From: Runella sp. MFBS21
GTDB taxonomy: Bacteria; Bacteroidota; Bacteroidia; Cytophagales; Spirosomataceae
NCBI RefSeq assembly: GCF_029433105.1
Contig: NZ_JARNTW010000008.1
Span: forward strand, 124,001 to 188,000
Length of the DNA: 64,000 bases
Direction of reading: 5' to 3'
Position numbers and translations under genes: made by a program. The notes beneath the pieces are model-generated. The model had not been told where the DNA came from. It worked only from the letters and a program-made list of their open reading frames with translations, and ran no database searches. Numbering within the stretch: position 1 is the stretch's first letter; every line of letters begins with the position of its first letter. Below are positions 28,601 to 38,360 of the stretch, in pieces.

Positions 28601-29619
28601 TTCGTATTTATTGTCGCCGACACCAACACTCCCTCACTCTTACAACTTGCATCTTTTACGCATGCCACATAATAATTTGTCGTTGTACTTATATTTGGAG
28701 TTGTAAAACTATTTCCCGTCCCTACTTGGGTAGCTAAAGCAGCATCGCTATACCAAACAGCCGGATGAGTAGCATCACAACCCGAAGCCGTTAATGTGAG
28801 ACTTCCAGGATTGCATCGTGCCGCCCCAACTCCCGTGGGGGTTGGGGGGGTACAAGTAGGAGTACAAGTATTGGGTGCTACAGAGACGTTATCCAAGAAA
28901 AATGCCCAAATCGCGCCTTGAAATATAACACTTCTGTCTGCTGTGGCCAAAAAACTTAATTCAACACTACCGGTAGAGTTTGCCACAAATGAAACAACTT
29001 GCTTAGTCCAATTTCTGGGATTGGGGAGAGTGTGATCAGTTGTGGCATCATTGGGATTAGAGGCAAAGTAATTATTATAAGAATGAGCACCAGTCATACT
29101 GACAGTCCAACCTCCTTCTGTCGGAATATCTACCCAAGCGAGAGGAGTACCAGATGCATTACAAACGATTTTACCTCCAGGAGCCATATGAAAACAAAGA
29201 GTATATTCTTTTCCCGCTACTACGTTAAAAGAAGTTTTTATAATACTTGATGCATGAAATCCTGCTCCGCTATTAATGGACGGCACATATCCTCCAAAAA
29301 ATGTATTCCCATCTTGTGGAACATATCTACTACCGTTGTTCCGAAAAATACTACCGTTAAAGTAACCCTCGTTGGTGTTGTTTCTTGTAACAACCCAGTT
29401 AGGTATATTGAGAGGCAAGGGCTGTTCATCGCCAAAGAAAACATCAGGAAAATCGGGTGCTCCATGAGTCCCGCCCGACCAATTTTCAAAACTTCCGTTG
29501 CTATTTACTTTTTCAGCCTCGCAACCACAGTTTTGTGCGTTTGAAACATTATAAGTCCTTAACAATATTAGAATTATCAAGAACGCACAGCGACAAATGA
29601 TAGGTATTATTCTTTTCAT
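25687..29619 (-). CDS. Giant Ig-like/DUF11 surface protein 1
   Basis: Protein of 1310 residues from ATG 29619 (MKRIIPIICRCAFLIILILL, signal peptide); an ATG 13 codons upstream is less likely. The first 250 residues form a carbohydrate-binding-like beta domain (SNGSFENWSGG, ... SVELSFLATADRSVIFQGAI). Then come Ig-like units of about 80-90 residues starting KPNAGxD and containing SGGTWxxxxGNPAxATV, GTYxFIYSV and CxDTVAVTV. A DUF11 domain follows (KSINKKIAKLGDTLTYTIQV). The last 90 residues are Cys-rich (CPAGGCCPVIIEEGTNCCPT) and end in a lysine run. Likely a secreted or cell-surface adhesin. The last 400 residues are shared with the proteins at 30841 and 41590. Confidence 0.85.
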   Translation of the reverse strand: MKRIIPIICRCAFLIILILLRTYNVSNAQNCGCEAEKVNSNGSFENWSGGTHGAPDFPDVFFGDEQPLPLNIPNWVVTRNNTNEGYFNGSIFRNNGSRYVPQDGNTFFGGYVPSINSGAGFHASSIIKTSFNVVAGKEYTLCFHMAPGGKIVCNASGTPLAWVDIPTEGGWTVSMTGAHSYNNYFASNPNDATTDHTLPNPRNWTKQVVSFVANSTGSVELSFLATADRSVIFQGAIWAFFLDNVSVAPNTCTPTCTPPTPTGVGAARCNPGSLTLTASGCDATHPAVWYSDAALATQVGTGNSFTTPNISTTTNYYVACVKDASCKSEGVLVSATINTKPNAGTDQTLACANPTTNTLTTSTTLTGAPSGGSWVAQAGNPATATVTGNGAVSGMTVAGTYHFIYSVGECADTVAVTVQACTPCTKPNAGTDTRICAPLSSTNLTGFSPSGGTWTAAAGNPAAATITNTGAISGATANGVYHFIYSVTSGGQTCSDTVAVTRGNVAVDISGPSTVCGNDLPVQFTATPAGGTFTLPNGLPTGTITTNGNVLTLNPVSNISSITFSYKVTVNGCEGTGSHEVTINNGGPKVNITADTLCVNQTSTYNDPSGTNGTWSGPGVTDTGTAGSLNAANALTALGKTAPVGFYIYYTQTSGSCSRKDSAFVYVNPRPTVTIAGPSALCSSELPVTYTATPANGSFSLPAGLPTGAVTQNANTLTIHSGFGISSITFSYAYTDPATTCSATTSKSVTITSKSNAGADKTLACNAGNLVTTTSLTGSPSGGTWTAQSGNPAAATVTNAGVVSGMTVAGTYKFIYTVNQGCGDTVSVTVQACTGCTKPNAGSDKTLACNAGNLVTTTTLSATPSEGTWTAQSGNPAAATVTNAGVVSGMTVAGTYKFIYSVTAGGQTCSDTVAITVEACAGCTKPNAGSDVSICAPATTAKLTAVTAGGTWSPIGSPANPATATINSSGNVSGLTANGIYRFVYTVSAGGQTCTDTAQVIRNAKPNAGADILSTNAICTTVGTAQLSGSPAGGAWSQLGTSPSVATIAPSGSVSGMTTVGIYQFIYSLNGCIDTVAVETKSCVSPEVDLALKKSINKKIAKLGDTLTYTIQVFNQSSTGATGVEVVDSIATTVGFIPGSFVASRGSATITNNVIKWIIGNIAANSGNNGDTVTLTYRIKVTQQGVHFNTAEISKVNEKDVDSTPNNDKEGEDDIDRQCFTVPIGLCEGEQLEIKIPAHYTNVVWYKEGSTTAVATGNIVLLGEAGIYTFTATNQACPAGGCCPVIIEEGTNCCPTDICIPVTIKKKKMK

Positions 29620-29970
29620 TTTTTTATTTATGATTACATATGTAGGGTTTAACTGCAAAACAAGCCCACATACTATTTGTGGTGGAATTGATTACAAAAT
29701 GGGCATAAACACAACGCTGAGCTTACTACCCAAAATAGAGCTATATATACCCATTTCAATTATTAGATTAGACTTATTCATAGGTGATAGTTAAACACAT
29801 ATTCAACTTTTATTTTTTTGAATATCGCATATTAACATCAAGCTGAATCATTGTCGATTATGTATGTTTTTTATATTATTTACAAGACACAAACAATTGA
29901 CAATCAATGAAAAAACAAGATTTATCAGCAATAAATCAACAGGTATAAGCAAACTCTAAAAGAAATAAAT
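29620..29970. other. Upstream region of surface protein 1
   Basis: AT-rich and without a gene; expected to hold the promoter of the minus-strand surface protein, which I could not place. Confidence 0.35.
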
Positions 29971-30228
29971 CTACGGCGGCAAGCTACTATTTCCTTCAAG
30001 AATGAGAATAGTTTTATAGCGTTCGTTTATTTCGATGACAACATCTTCACCGATAAAAATCGAAGTCGATAATAAAAAGAAAAATGCATTGATGATAATG
30101 TTAAGTGGCTTCAACAAAAACCAAATTAGCTTCCGAATGTCAGCGTATTTACGAACCCATGTTATCCAACAATAAAATATATATACCAAAATACATTTTT
30201 GACATATACCTAAAATTTTATTTTTCAT
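29971..30228 (-). CDS. Possible small membrane protein
   Basis: Frame of 85 residues with two hydrophobic stretches (ILVYIFYCWITWV and LLKPLNIIINAFFFLLSTSI). No family recognised. Its start lies inside the left arm of a long inverted repeat (30227-30283). It could be a real small protein or a chance frame in AT-rich DNA. Confidence 0.3.
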   Translation of the reverse strand: MKNKILGICQKCILVYIFYCWITWVRKYADIRKLIWFLLKPLNIIINAFFFLLSTSIFIGEDVVIEINERYKTILILEGNSSLPP

Positions 30229-30283
30229 TTGGATTTAATTATCTTATCAAAACTGATTCTTGATAACATAATTAAATCCAAAT
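30227..30283. repeat. Long near-perfect inverted repeat
   Basis: Arms of 24 bp (30227-30250 and 30260-30283) match at 23 positions around a 9-nt loop; the outer part is ATTTGGATTTAATTAT. AT-rich, without a flanking T-run. It overlaps the start of the small frame at 30228. Confidence 0.7.
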
Positions 30284-30780
30284 ACTATACCAAACTCTTT
30301 CTTTTTAATTTAAAACAATAAAAATCACCTCCAAAACATACAATTCAAAGCAAAACAGAACATCTACAAATAGATATATCACAATTACAAATTCAACAAA
30401 AATCGTACTAGAAAATAAATTACATTACCTACCTAAAATAAACAAACAAAACACAAAATCAATAATATACTATTGCAATAAAAAATATACCATACATTAT
30501 TTTTTCATTACAATTGACTCATTTTTAAAAAATTTCATACAAAAAAACAAAGACATTTATTTAATCATGTATTGATTTTTAAAAAACTTAAAGGACTTAA
30601 TTCATATTTATGAAGTCAGAGTTCAGAGCAATCAGGCAAAATACTTCAATTGGTAAAATACCCTAATTATACTAGCTATCCCCTTACATTCGGGGCTGAT
30701 TAAACCACTATCGATTCAGAATGGCTCATATGCGTTTATGGGATTCAAGAGTTCTCCTAAAGCACGCTCTGAACATACCT
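30284..30780. other. AT-rich intergenic stretch
   Basis: About 500 bp of very AT-rich DNA between the small frame and the terminator of surface protein 2. No gene, repeat or promoter identified. Confidence 0.4.
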
Positions 30781-30816
30781 AAAAAAAAAGAGGCTCATTG
30801 AATCAATGAACCTCTC
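30781..30816 (-). terminator. Intrinsic terminator of surface protein 2
   Basis: On the minus strand AGAGGTTCATT-gattc-AATGAGCCTCT (one G-T) is followed by nine T. It lies 25 bp past the stop of the gene at 30841. Confidence 0.85.
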
Positions 30817-30840
30817 TAATACTCTATCTCAAAATTTAAC

Positions 30841-33800
30841 TTATTTCTTTTTCTGCTTTTGAATCATGAAGGGTATACAAATATCTGTAGGACAGCAGCT
30901 GGTACCTTCCTCGATTATCACTGGACAACAACCGCCCGCTGGACAGGTTTGATTCGATGCACTGAAGGTGTAAGTCCCTACTTCACCCAACAATACTACA
31001 TTGCCCATTGCTATTGCTGTGGCACTCCCCTCTTTATACCATACTACATTGGTATAACGTGACGGGACAGTTACCTCTAATTTTTGACCTACACAAAGCT
31101 GAAGCGGGACTGAAAAACACGCTCCATCAATATCATCTTCACTTTCTTTGCCATTGCCAGGGGTGCTATCCACATCTTTTTCGTTGACCTTACTTATTTC
31201 GGCTGTATTGAAGTGAATTCCTTCAGAGATAGCTTTCACTTTATAGATCAATCGAACCGTATCACCAGGGGCTCCAATGTTGCCAATGGTCCATTTAATC
31301 ACATTGCCTGTGATACTCGCACTACCCCGACTAGCCACAAAGCTTCCAGAAATGAATCCTACCGTCGTCGCTATGGAATCCACAACTTCTACCCCCGTAG
31401 CTCCTGTTGATGACTGATTGAAGACTTGAATCGTGTATGTCAAGGTATCTCCTAGTTTGGCTATCTTTTTATTGATGGACTTCTTTAGGGCTAAATCCAC
31501 CTCTGGGGACACACAACTTTTGGTTTCTACTGCAACTGTATCAATACAGCCATTGAGGCTATAAATAAACTGATATATTCCAACAGTTGTCATTCCTGAA
31601 ACCGAACCTGACGGTGCAATAGTGGCAACACTAGGGCTTGTCCCTAATTGAGACCATGCTCCTCCAGCAGGGCTTCCACTCAATTGGGCTGTTCCTACAG
31701 TTGTACAAATGGCATTGGTGCTCAATATATCAGCACCGGCATTTGGCTTAGCCTTCACTACTACTTGTGCTGTATCTGTACAAGTCTGACCGCCAGAAGT
31801 CACCGAATACACAAATCGGTAGGTGCCTGCCGCATTCAGCCCACTGATGTTACCACTCGCATCTATCGTCGCCGACGACGGATTCGAAGGACTACCTATC
31901 ACCGACCACGTTCCACCGGATGTCACGGCGGTCAACTTCGCTGTACTCGTCGGCTGACATACCGACGCCGCATCTGCTCCTGCATTAGGCTTTACACAAC
32001 CAGCACACGATTGTACTGTCACCGAGACCGTGTCTTTACAGCCATTCAAGCTGTATACAAATTGGTACGTGCCTGCTACTGTCATATTCGTCACATTATT
32101 ACCACTTATCGTCGCCGTCGCAGGGGTGGTGCCGAGTTGTGACCACGTTCCGCCAGAGGGGCTTGGTACTAAGGTTGCACTTGTCGTCAGCGTATTGGTC
32201 GAGGGATTCGCACACGCCAACGTCTGGTCGGTGCCTGCACTTGGTTTGGCATTGACCGTCACCACCACCTGGGCGGTATCTTTACAGCCTGACGCATTTT
32301 GGGCTACTAATACATAGGTCGTTGTAGAACTCGGTTTTACCGAGGTTGGGGTCGCTACAGCTGTACCGCCTGCCGTCGTTAGCGTCCACACTGGACTTAA
32401 ATAGGTCCCATAATTCGTGATTTGTGTCGTCAAATTCACTGACTCTCCAGCACAGATTGTCGCACTACCATTGGCAATGTTTGGCTTGGCATTCACTACT
32501 ACTTGTGCCGTATCTGTACAGGTCTGACCGCCAGAAGTCACCGAATACACAAATCTGTAAGTGCCTGCCGCATTCAGCCCACTGATGTTTCCACTCGCAT
32601 CTATCGTCGCGACCGAGGGATTCGAAGGACTACCTATCACCGACCACGTCCCGCCTGATGTTACGGCGGTCAACTTCGCTGTTTTGGTCGGCTGACAGAC
32701 CGACGCCGCATCTGCTCCTGCATTAGGCTTTACACAACCAACACACGCTTGTACTGTCACCGATACCGTGTCTTTGCAGCCATTCAAGCTGTATACAAAT
32801 TGATAGGTTCCCACTACATTCATCCCTGTCACATTATTGCCACTTATCGTCGCCGTCACAGGGGTGGTGCCGAGTTGTGACCACGTTCCGCCGGAGGGGC
32901 TTGGTACTAAGGTTGCACTTGTCGTCAGCGTATTGGTCGAGGGGTTCGCACACGCCAACGTCTGATTACTTCCAGCATTTGGCTTGGCATTGACCGTTAC
33001 CACCACCTGAGCGGTATCTTTACAGCCTGATGCATTTTGCGCTACTAATACATAGGTCGTTGTAGAGCTCGGTTTTACCGAGGTTGGGGTCGCTACAGCT
33101 GTACCGCCTGCCGTCGTTAGCGTCCACACTGGACTTAAATAGGTCCCATAATTCGTGATTTGTGTCGTCAAATTCACTGACTCTCCAGCACAGATTGTCG
33201 CACTACCATTGGCAATGTTTGGCTTGGCATTCACTACCAATCTCACAAAGGCTGTATCGGCACAAGCAGCCTCCCCTGTGGTATTCACTACAACAGCATA
33301 ATATTTTGTACCTGCCGTCGTCAAGGCTGTTCCGGTTGGCGTATAGCTTGCATTAGTTGCTCCGCTAATGGCTGTACCCAAGCTGCTCGTCGTATCTGCC
33401 AAGGGGCCATACCATTTGTAGGCAACACCTGTACTTGGAGTCGCTGTGTAGGCTGTAACCGTACCTCCCACACAAATGGTTTGTGTTTTGGAGGTTGCAT
33501 TAGCAATAGGTGGTGTGCAGGCTTTATACCCTACGTCAAAGCTATGGTTATTTTCCCCAGCCTCACCTGTTGTAAAGGTAATTTGACCCGAAGCATTAGC
33601 ATCTGAATCAATTAAATCATTACTGCCACTATTAGCTGTGGTTAACGATTTTGTGCCGGAGGTAGTTGGGAATTTTAATATATAGCTTGTATTGGACAAT
33701 AGATTCAGATTATATTTAACAGACGCAGTATTAGTGCCACTACCAGATGAAAAATAATAGTTTCCATTTGCATCAGTTACGGCTGTTGCGATTGGAGTAG

Positions 33801-35784
33801 AGGGATTAGAAGCTAGACATAAGGTCACAGTAATACCACTAATTGGTGCTTCTCCTGCATCCTGAATTCCATTTTGATTTTCATCCACCCATACCCGGTT
33901 TCCTATCTCTATCGGTGCAGGGTCAGATAAAAGCTCTATGTCACCCAAACCATTGGCCTTTCCGCTCGTTCCTAATTCTCCACCCGAATTAGGTGCAGAA
34001 TTATACAATAAATATCTTGAGTTCCAGTTTCCTGTCGTGTTACTAAGCCAGATAATCCCTCCCGATAAGGCTGCTACCGGATCTGAAATGGTACTTACTA
34101 CTTCACTACGACCAGGTAACAATGCCAAGGCTCCCATTGTGGCATCAAAGCCAATAAGATTGAAGTTGTTGTCAACGGCAAAATCACCATAATAAAATTC
34201 TCCTCTACCACTACTTGGGCCATTTTGGCCATAATTATTATTGGCTCCGGCGGTAGTAATAGGTCCAGCAGTACCATTCGACTCTATAACGAAAGTACCA
34301 TTATTATTGTAAGCTCGTAAAATATCTCCAAAAGCAACTCCATTATTAAGTGAACTACTATTAACGTCTATGCCAAAATTTTGATATCCGCTTTTATTTC
34401 CGAATAAGTCTGTAATACCAATAATCATTGAACCATCTACATCAAACTCTATATCACTTATTAAAGGTTGACTATTCTCCCAAAAAGAAGCCGAACCTTG
34501 GTTCCAAAAATCAAACTTATCATTCCATCCTTTCCAAGTCTTTCTTTGAGGTAGATTGAATGTTAATACTGGAGTTGTATTGAACCCACTGCTTGGTTTC
34601 ATCTTGTAGATATAAACTACTAAATTATTATAACCTTGAGGCCAACTTTCATCTTCTCCTGAGCAAACACCTCCTACATATACCTCTCCTCTGTAGTACT
34701 TTAATGCCCATGGCCTAAATTTACCACTTACACAATTTGGTGATGGAATAGTATATGAGCCTAAGGCCGCAGTAGGAGGCGAATTTGGATTACTTACATC
34801 AAGACTATATACTTTTTTATCTTTAAGGTTTACAAAGAATAGTGTATCTCCATTAGCAGAAATATCTAAATCTCCAATTCCCAATTTGCCGGTATTGTTA
34901 AAGCCTGGCAAATCATAGCTTGGTAAGTCCTTACTATTGGGCAGCCCTCTGCTTGCGTTTGTCCCAATAGTTCCAACATCAATTCCTATTGAGCTCACAT
35001 TTACAAAATTTGAAGCAACAGGAGTTCCTCCTGAAAGATCTATCTTATAAATTCCACCTATGCCTAAAGAACCTAAACCGATATGTCTTTTTATAAAAGC
35101 AGAGGTAAATAACACTTTGGCATCTTTCTTATAGGCTACCCCCCATACCGCGCCTATTTCATTTGCACTTGCTGCATGAACTGGGACGGTCGCTGTTCCT
35201 TGAACATCACCTACATTCATACCCTGAGGAACTGCGGAAGCTAGGGTGGTTCCTCCTGCTGTATTATTAAATAATACAAATGCATCGCCTCCTCCTGCGG
35301 TTCCTCCTCCCAGTGGATTTCCATTAATATAGCAAGGTACTGCTATTTTAGGATTCTCCGAACTTACATAATCCTCGGGATGGTTTACTCCTAAGTTTGC
35401 TGTAGTCGTCGATGAAGAATAAAACTGTACTGTAGAATTACCTATACCACCCCTTGATGCATAGTATCCGGAGGGAAGCGTAAATTCAAGCCTGACGGGA
35501 AGTGTCAGCCCCGTAAAGGAGTATGCACCAGTAGATGATGTAGTTTGTGTTCCACCTACTTGTGTGCCGGAAGAATTATATGCTTTAATAACAACTCCTC
35601 CTAATCCTATCTCATTAAAGCTAGATGTGTTATCCTTAATTCCACTTCCGTTAAAATCTCTGAAAACTGATCCAGATATTTGGCTAAAGCTGGAAAAAGA
35701 ATTAAACAAAAACAATAAAACACAGAGTTGCTTATTCAACACAGAAAAAGAGCTCTCAATTAGGTATTTTTTTCTACAATACAT
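30841..35784 (-). CDS. Giant SdrD-B/Ig-like/DUF11 surface protein 2
   Basis: Protein of 1647 residues. The signal peptide ends near FSSFSQ. A SdrD B-like domain follows (ISGSVFRDFNGSGIKDNTSS), then a region of about 500 residues with beta-propeller-like features (GKLGIGDLDISANGDTLFFV). A second SdrD B-like domain has NRVWVDENQNGIQDAGEAPI with the Ca-binding D/N pattern. Ig-like units alternate between NGSATICAGESVNLTTQITN and KPNAGxD types, with two near-identical tandem blocks. DUF11 and the Cys-rich C-terminus with terminal KQKKK close the protein. The start could be the ATG 16 codons in. Likely surface adhesin; closely related to 41590. Confidence 0.85.
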   Translation of the reverse strand: MYCRKKYLIESSFSVLNKQLCVLLFLFNSFSSFSQISGSVFRDFNGSGIKDNTSSFNEIGLGGVVIKAYNSSGTQVGGTQTTSSTGAYSFTGLTLPVRLEFTLPSGYYASRGGIGNSTVQFYSSSTTTANLGVNHPEDYVSSENPKIAVPCYINGNPLGGGTAGGGDAFVLFNNTAGGTTLASAVPQGMNVGDVQGTATVPVHAASANEIGAVWGVAYKKDAKVLFTSAFIKRHIGLGSLGIGGIYKIDLSGGTPVASNFVNVSSIGIDVGTIGTNASRGLPNSKDLPSYDLPGFNNTGKLGIGDLDISANGDTLFFVNLKDKKVYSLDVSNPNSPPTAALGSYTIPSPNCVSGKFRPWALKYYRGEVYVGGVCSGEDESWPQGYNNLVVYIYKMKPSSGFNTTPVLTFNLPQRKTWKGWNDKFDFWNQGSASFWENSQPLISDIEFDVDGSMIIGITDLFGNKSGYQNFGIDVNSSSLNNGVAFGDILRAYNNNGTFVIESNGTAGPITTAGANNNYGQNGPSSGRGEFYYGDFAVDNNFNLIGFDATMGALALLPGRSEVVSTISDPVAALSGGIIWLSNTTGNWNSRYLLYNSAPNSGGELGTSGKANGLGDIELLSDPAPIEIGNRVWVDENQNGIQDAGEAPISGITVTLCLASNPSTPIATAVTDANGNYYFSSGSGTNTASVKYNLNLLSNTSYILKFPTTSGTKSLTTANSGSNDLIDSDANASGQITFTTGEAGENNHSFDVGYKACTPPIANATSKTQTICVGGTVTAYTATPSTGVAYKWYGPLADTTSSLGTAISGATNASYTPTGTALTTAGTKYYAVVVNTTGEAACADTAFVRLVVNAKPNIANGSATICAGESVNLTTQITNYGTYLSPVWTLTTAGGTAVATPTSVKPSSTTTYVLVAQNASGCKDTAQVVVTVNAKPNAGSNQTLACANPSTNTLTTSATLVPSPSGGTWSQLGTTPVTATISGNNVTGMNVVGTYQFVYSLNGCKDTVSVTVQACVGCVKPNAGADAASVCQPTKTAKLTAVTSGGTWSVIGSPSNPSVATIDASGNISGLNAAGTYRFVYSVTSGGQTCTDTAQVVVNAKPNIANGSATICAGESVNLTTQITNYGTYLSPVWTLTTAGGTAVATPTSVKPSSTTTYVLVAQNASGCKDTAQVVVTVNAKPSAGTDQTLACANPSTNTLTTSATLVPSPSGGTWSQLGTTPATATISGNNVTNMTVAGTYQFVYSLNGCKDTVSVTVQSCAGCVKPNAGADAASVCQPTSTAKLTAVTSGGTWSVIGSPSNPSSATIDASGNISGLNAAGTYRFVYSVTSGGQTCTDTAQVVVKAKPNAGADILSTNAICTTVGTAQLSGSPAGGAWSQLGTSPSVATIAPSGSVSGMTTVGIYQFIYSLNGCIDTVAVETKSCVSPEVDLALKKSINKKIAKLGDTLTYTIQVFNQSSTGATGVEVVDSIATTVGFISGSFVASRGSASITGNVIKWTIGNIGAPGDTVRLIYKVKAISEGIHFNTAEISKVNEKDVDSTPGNGKESEDDIDGACFSVPLQLCVGQKLEVTVPSRYTNVVWYKEGSATAIAMGNVVLLGEVGTYTFSASNQTCPAGGCCPVIIEEGTSCCPTDICIPFMIQKQKKK

Positions 35785-36247
35785 AAGAGTTTTCGTTTAT
35801 AAAATGTTCATTATAAACCATATAAACAAAAATCTAGCCAAAACAACAAACAAAATAATTTCAATCATTTATCAAAAAAAATCCCATAATTAAGTGAACA
35901 TTTAACTCTATACCATTTTTATTAATATGTATTTTTATTTTATTTTTATACCAATTAAAATAAAAATATATTCTTTAAAATAACACAAAATATACCAATA
36001 AAATATACCAATATTTTAAATATATTTATCAACCTATTCTATATTTTTCTTCAAAACAAGCATCTTGTTTTTTTATCACAAGTGGCACGCAAATTGCAAG
36101 GCAACATTCAATATCGTTTTCTTATTAATAGGTAGGGATTTCTCGTAAAACTCTCCATTGAATCATAAATGAAGTTATAGTGTTAATATTGTAGGCAAAT
36201 TAATTGATTTGTGCTGGGGTTACGGATTTGTATAATGAAGCTAAAGA
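35785..36247. other. Upstream region of surface protein 2
   Basis: AT-rich gap up to the left end of the ISL3 element. No gene seen. The promoter of surface protein 2 must lie here, and the IS sits about 460 bp upstream of its start. Confidence 0.4.
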
Positions 36248-37931
36248 GGTTCATCGTCACATTTGGTGAAAGTCGGGGTTTGAGTTGTAATTTTGAAGAA
36301 GGGACTCTCCCTTTCTTTTGCCTTCCGAGCTCGACTTAGAATTACTTGATTACGAACTTTACCCCGACCGGATTGATTTACATGTGATAAGCACTGCTGC
36401 TAATATCTGCTGTCCCGTTTGTGGAGAGCTTAGCCACAAAATCCATAGCTGCTACCATCGAATTATTCATGATTTGCCCGCCGGTGGCCGAAGAGTTCAA
36501 TTACAGCTTCAGGTCAGGAAATACTTTTGTAAAAATACCGACTGCCCGCGCAAAATATTCACCGAAAGATTTGTCACCGGTTTAGCCAGTTATGCTCGTC
36601 GATTTGAGCGTTTGAATCAGGCACTTATGGGGATAGGTCTGGAATCCGGGGTAATTCTTCTACCCGCTCACTCTTTCTCCGTTAAGATAAGTGCTTCTAC
36701 TGTTCTGAGGTTTATCAAAAAATGTAATATCCCTGCCATTTCCAGTCCTAAAATAATTGGCGTTGATGATTGGGCGTTTAAAAAAGGGCGTAAGTATGGA
36801 ACCATTATCGTCGATTTGGAAAAGCACCAAGTGATTGATTTATTGCCTGACTGAGAAGCCGAGACCTTATCTGCCTCGCTTTTAGAGCACCCCGGTATTG
36901 AAATTGTCAGTCGGGATCGTTCAAATACGTACGCCGCTGCCATTACAGAAGCCTGTCCACAGGCAGAACAGATTGCCGACCGATGGCATATTCTGAAAAA
37001 TCTCTCGGAAACTTTTGAGCGATTTTTAGATACTCAACGGGGAGAAATTAAAGAAACAGCCCTCAAACTAAGCCAACAACAAAAGTCTGTTAATGAGGAT
37101 ATTACTGCTGACAAGTCGAAAACTCTTCCTATAGAATCTCAGCTGCAAAAACCTGTTTTTGTCGGAAAGTATCAAGACAATTTTCTAAAAGTTAAAGAGT
37201 TACAATCCAAAGGGTACAGTATTAGAAAGATAGCAGTTACTTTAAAAATGTCTCGCAGGACGGTGGCAAAATATTGGAATCGGATAGAGTTTGTCCCTAA
37301 AACTTCTCGTAAACGAAGTACTATTCTTGATTTTGAGACCTATCTGCAACAGCGTTGGCAGCAAGGACAGCAGTCGGCCAAAGCATTGTATGAAGAAATT
37401 AGCGATCAAGGATTCACCTATTCTCAAGCTACCGTCTATAACACGGTAAGAAATTATCCCAAATCGGTTTTGGAACCACTGCCGGCGTCGGTAAAAGCAG
37501 CCTACTATTCTTCCAAACAATTGAGTATTTGGTTAGGGATGTATCAAAATGATTGGGAAGAGTATATGCCAATTGAATTTTTAAGGAAATTATTGGAAGA
37601 AAACCCGCTCATCAAAGCTGTCAGAGAAATGGCTTTAGAATTCAGACAACTCATGAAGATGAAGCAAGGGGATCAACTTCAGACTTGGTGTAATAACGCG
37701 CTTGATTTGGGAGTGGATGCGCTGAAAGGATTTGTCAGGGGAATTAAACAGGATTTTAAAGCCATTTTCCAAGCCTTCACCTGCGAATGGAGCAATGGAC
37801 AGGTCGAAGGGCAGGTGAACCGGCTCAAAAACATCAAGCGTCAAATGTATGGGAGAGCGAGTTTTGAACTACTCCGCAAAAGAGTCATCCTGATGGGGAT
37901 TCCCGACTTTCACCAAATGTGACGATGAACC
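36248..37931 (+). mobile_element. ISL3-family insertion sequence
   Basis: Element of 1684 bp with perfect 30-bp terminal inverted repeats (36248-36277 and 37902-37931) beginning GGTTCATCGTCACATTTGGT. It encloses one transposase frame. No 8-bp target duplication is seen at the ends (GCTAAAGA versus ACTTTATA), so one flank has probably been rearranged since insertion. Confidence 0.85.
36318..37922 (+). pseudogene. ISL3-family transposase with one in-frame stop
   Basis: One frame of 535 codons broken only by TGA at 36852-36854 (after QVIDLLPD, where Arg from CGA is expected). N-terminal zinc-binding region CCPVCGELSHKIHSCYHR and KYFCKNTDCPRKIFTERF; then IIGVDDWAFKKGRKYGTIIV (first catalytic D), EIVSRDRSNTYAAAI (second D) and EWSNGQVEGQVNRLKNIKRQ (catalytic E), the ISL3 DDE pattern. 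A helix-turn-helix lies mid-protein (GYSIRKIAVTLKMSRRTVAK). Start assigned at TTG 36318. Very recent inactivation, or a suppressible stop. Confidence 0.88.
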
Positions 37932-38360
37932 ACTTTATAGAAATTTACAGCTGACTGCATAAGCGTATGACAAATAGCATATCGGTACAAGACTGACTCT
38001 TTCAGAGCCACGAAAAAGCTACCGCCAGTTAAGGTGGCAGGGCTCATAGGGCGTCAATTTCTATTCTGCTGCCCGAGATCAGATACAATATAATCTTATT
38101 GGCGCTGCAAACAGCGTTTCCATCACGATTGCTTTTAATACAGTCTGTTGTTGAGGTTTTATCCGCTATCACCAGGCCACGGGGCACCCCACTTGGCTAA
38201 TAAAATTTCTATCGCTGCCCCCCGTTGAGGTTTGGATAAAGACAGGATATAGGTCGGAGTGCCGATGCACTTCAATCCCATGGTGAGTTTGCGGCCCCCT
38301 TAAAATACCTATATCCTGCTCAACAACTGAAAAGTAAACTTACCAGTTTCTTGATTTTGT
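37932..38360. other. Decayed insertion-sequence debris
   Basis: No intact gene. Contains a small hairpin (CTACCGCC ... GGTGGCAG) and several isolated GC-rich blocks in AT-rich DNA. One of these, CCACGGGGCACCCCAC (38177-38192), matches the 16-mer at 40466-40481 at 14 of 16 positions. Confidence 0.4.

Noticed and set aside
31740-33250. Possible CRISPR-like or satellite repeats
   Set aside because: The repeats are hundreds of bases long, in frame and encode Ig-like domains.
26500-34200. Long plus-strand frames inside the surface protein genes
   Set aside because: They are shadows of repetitive minus-strand coding sequence; their composition mirrors the repeats and they lack starts and family features.
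36248-37931. Target-site duplication for the ISL3 element
   Set aside because: The 8 bp on each side (GCTAAAGA and ACTTTATA) do not match.
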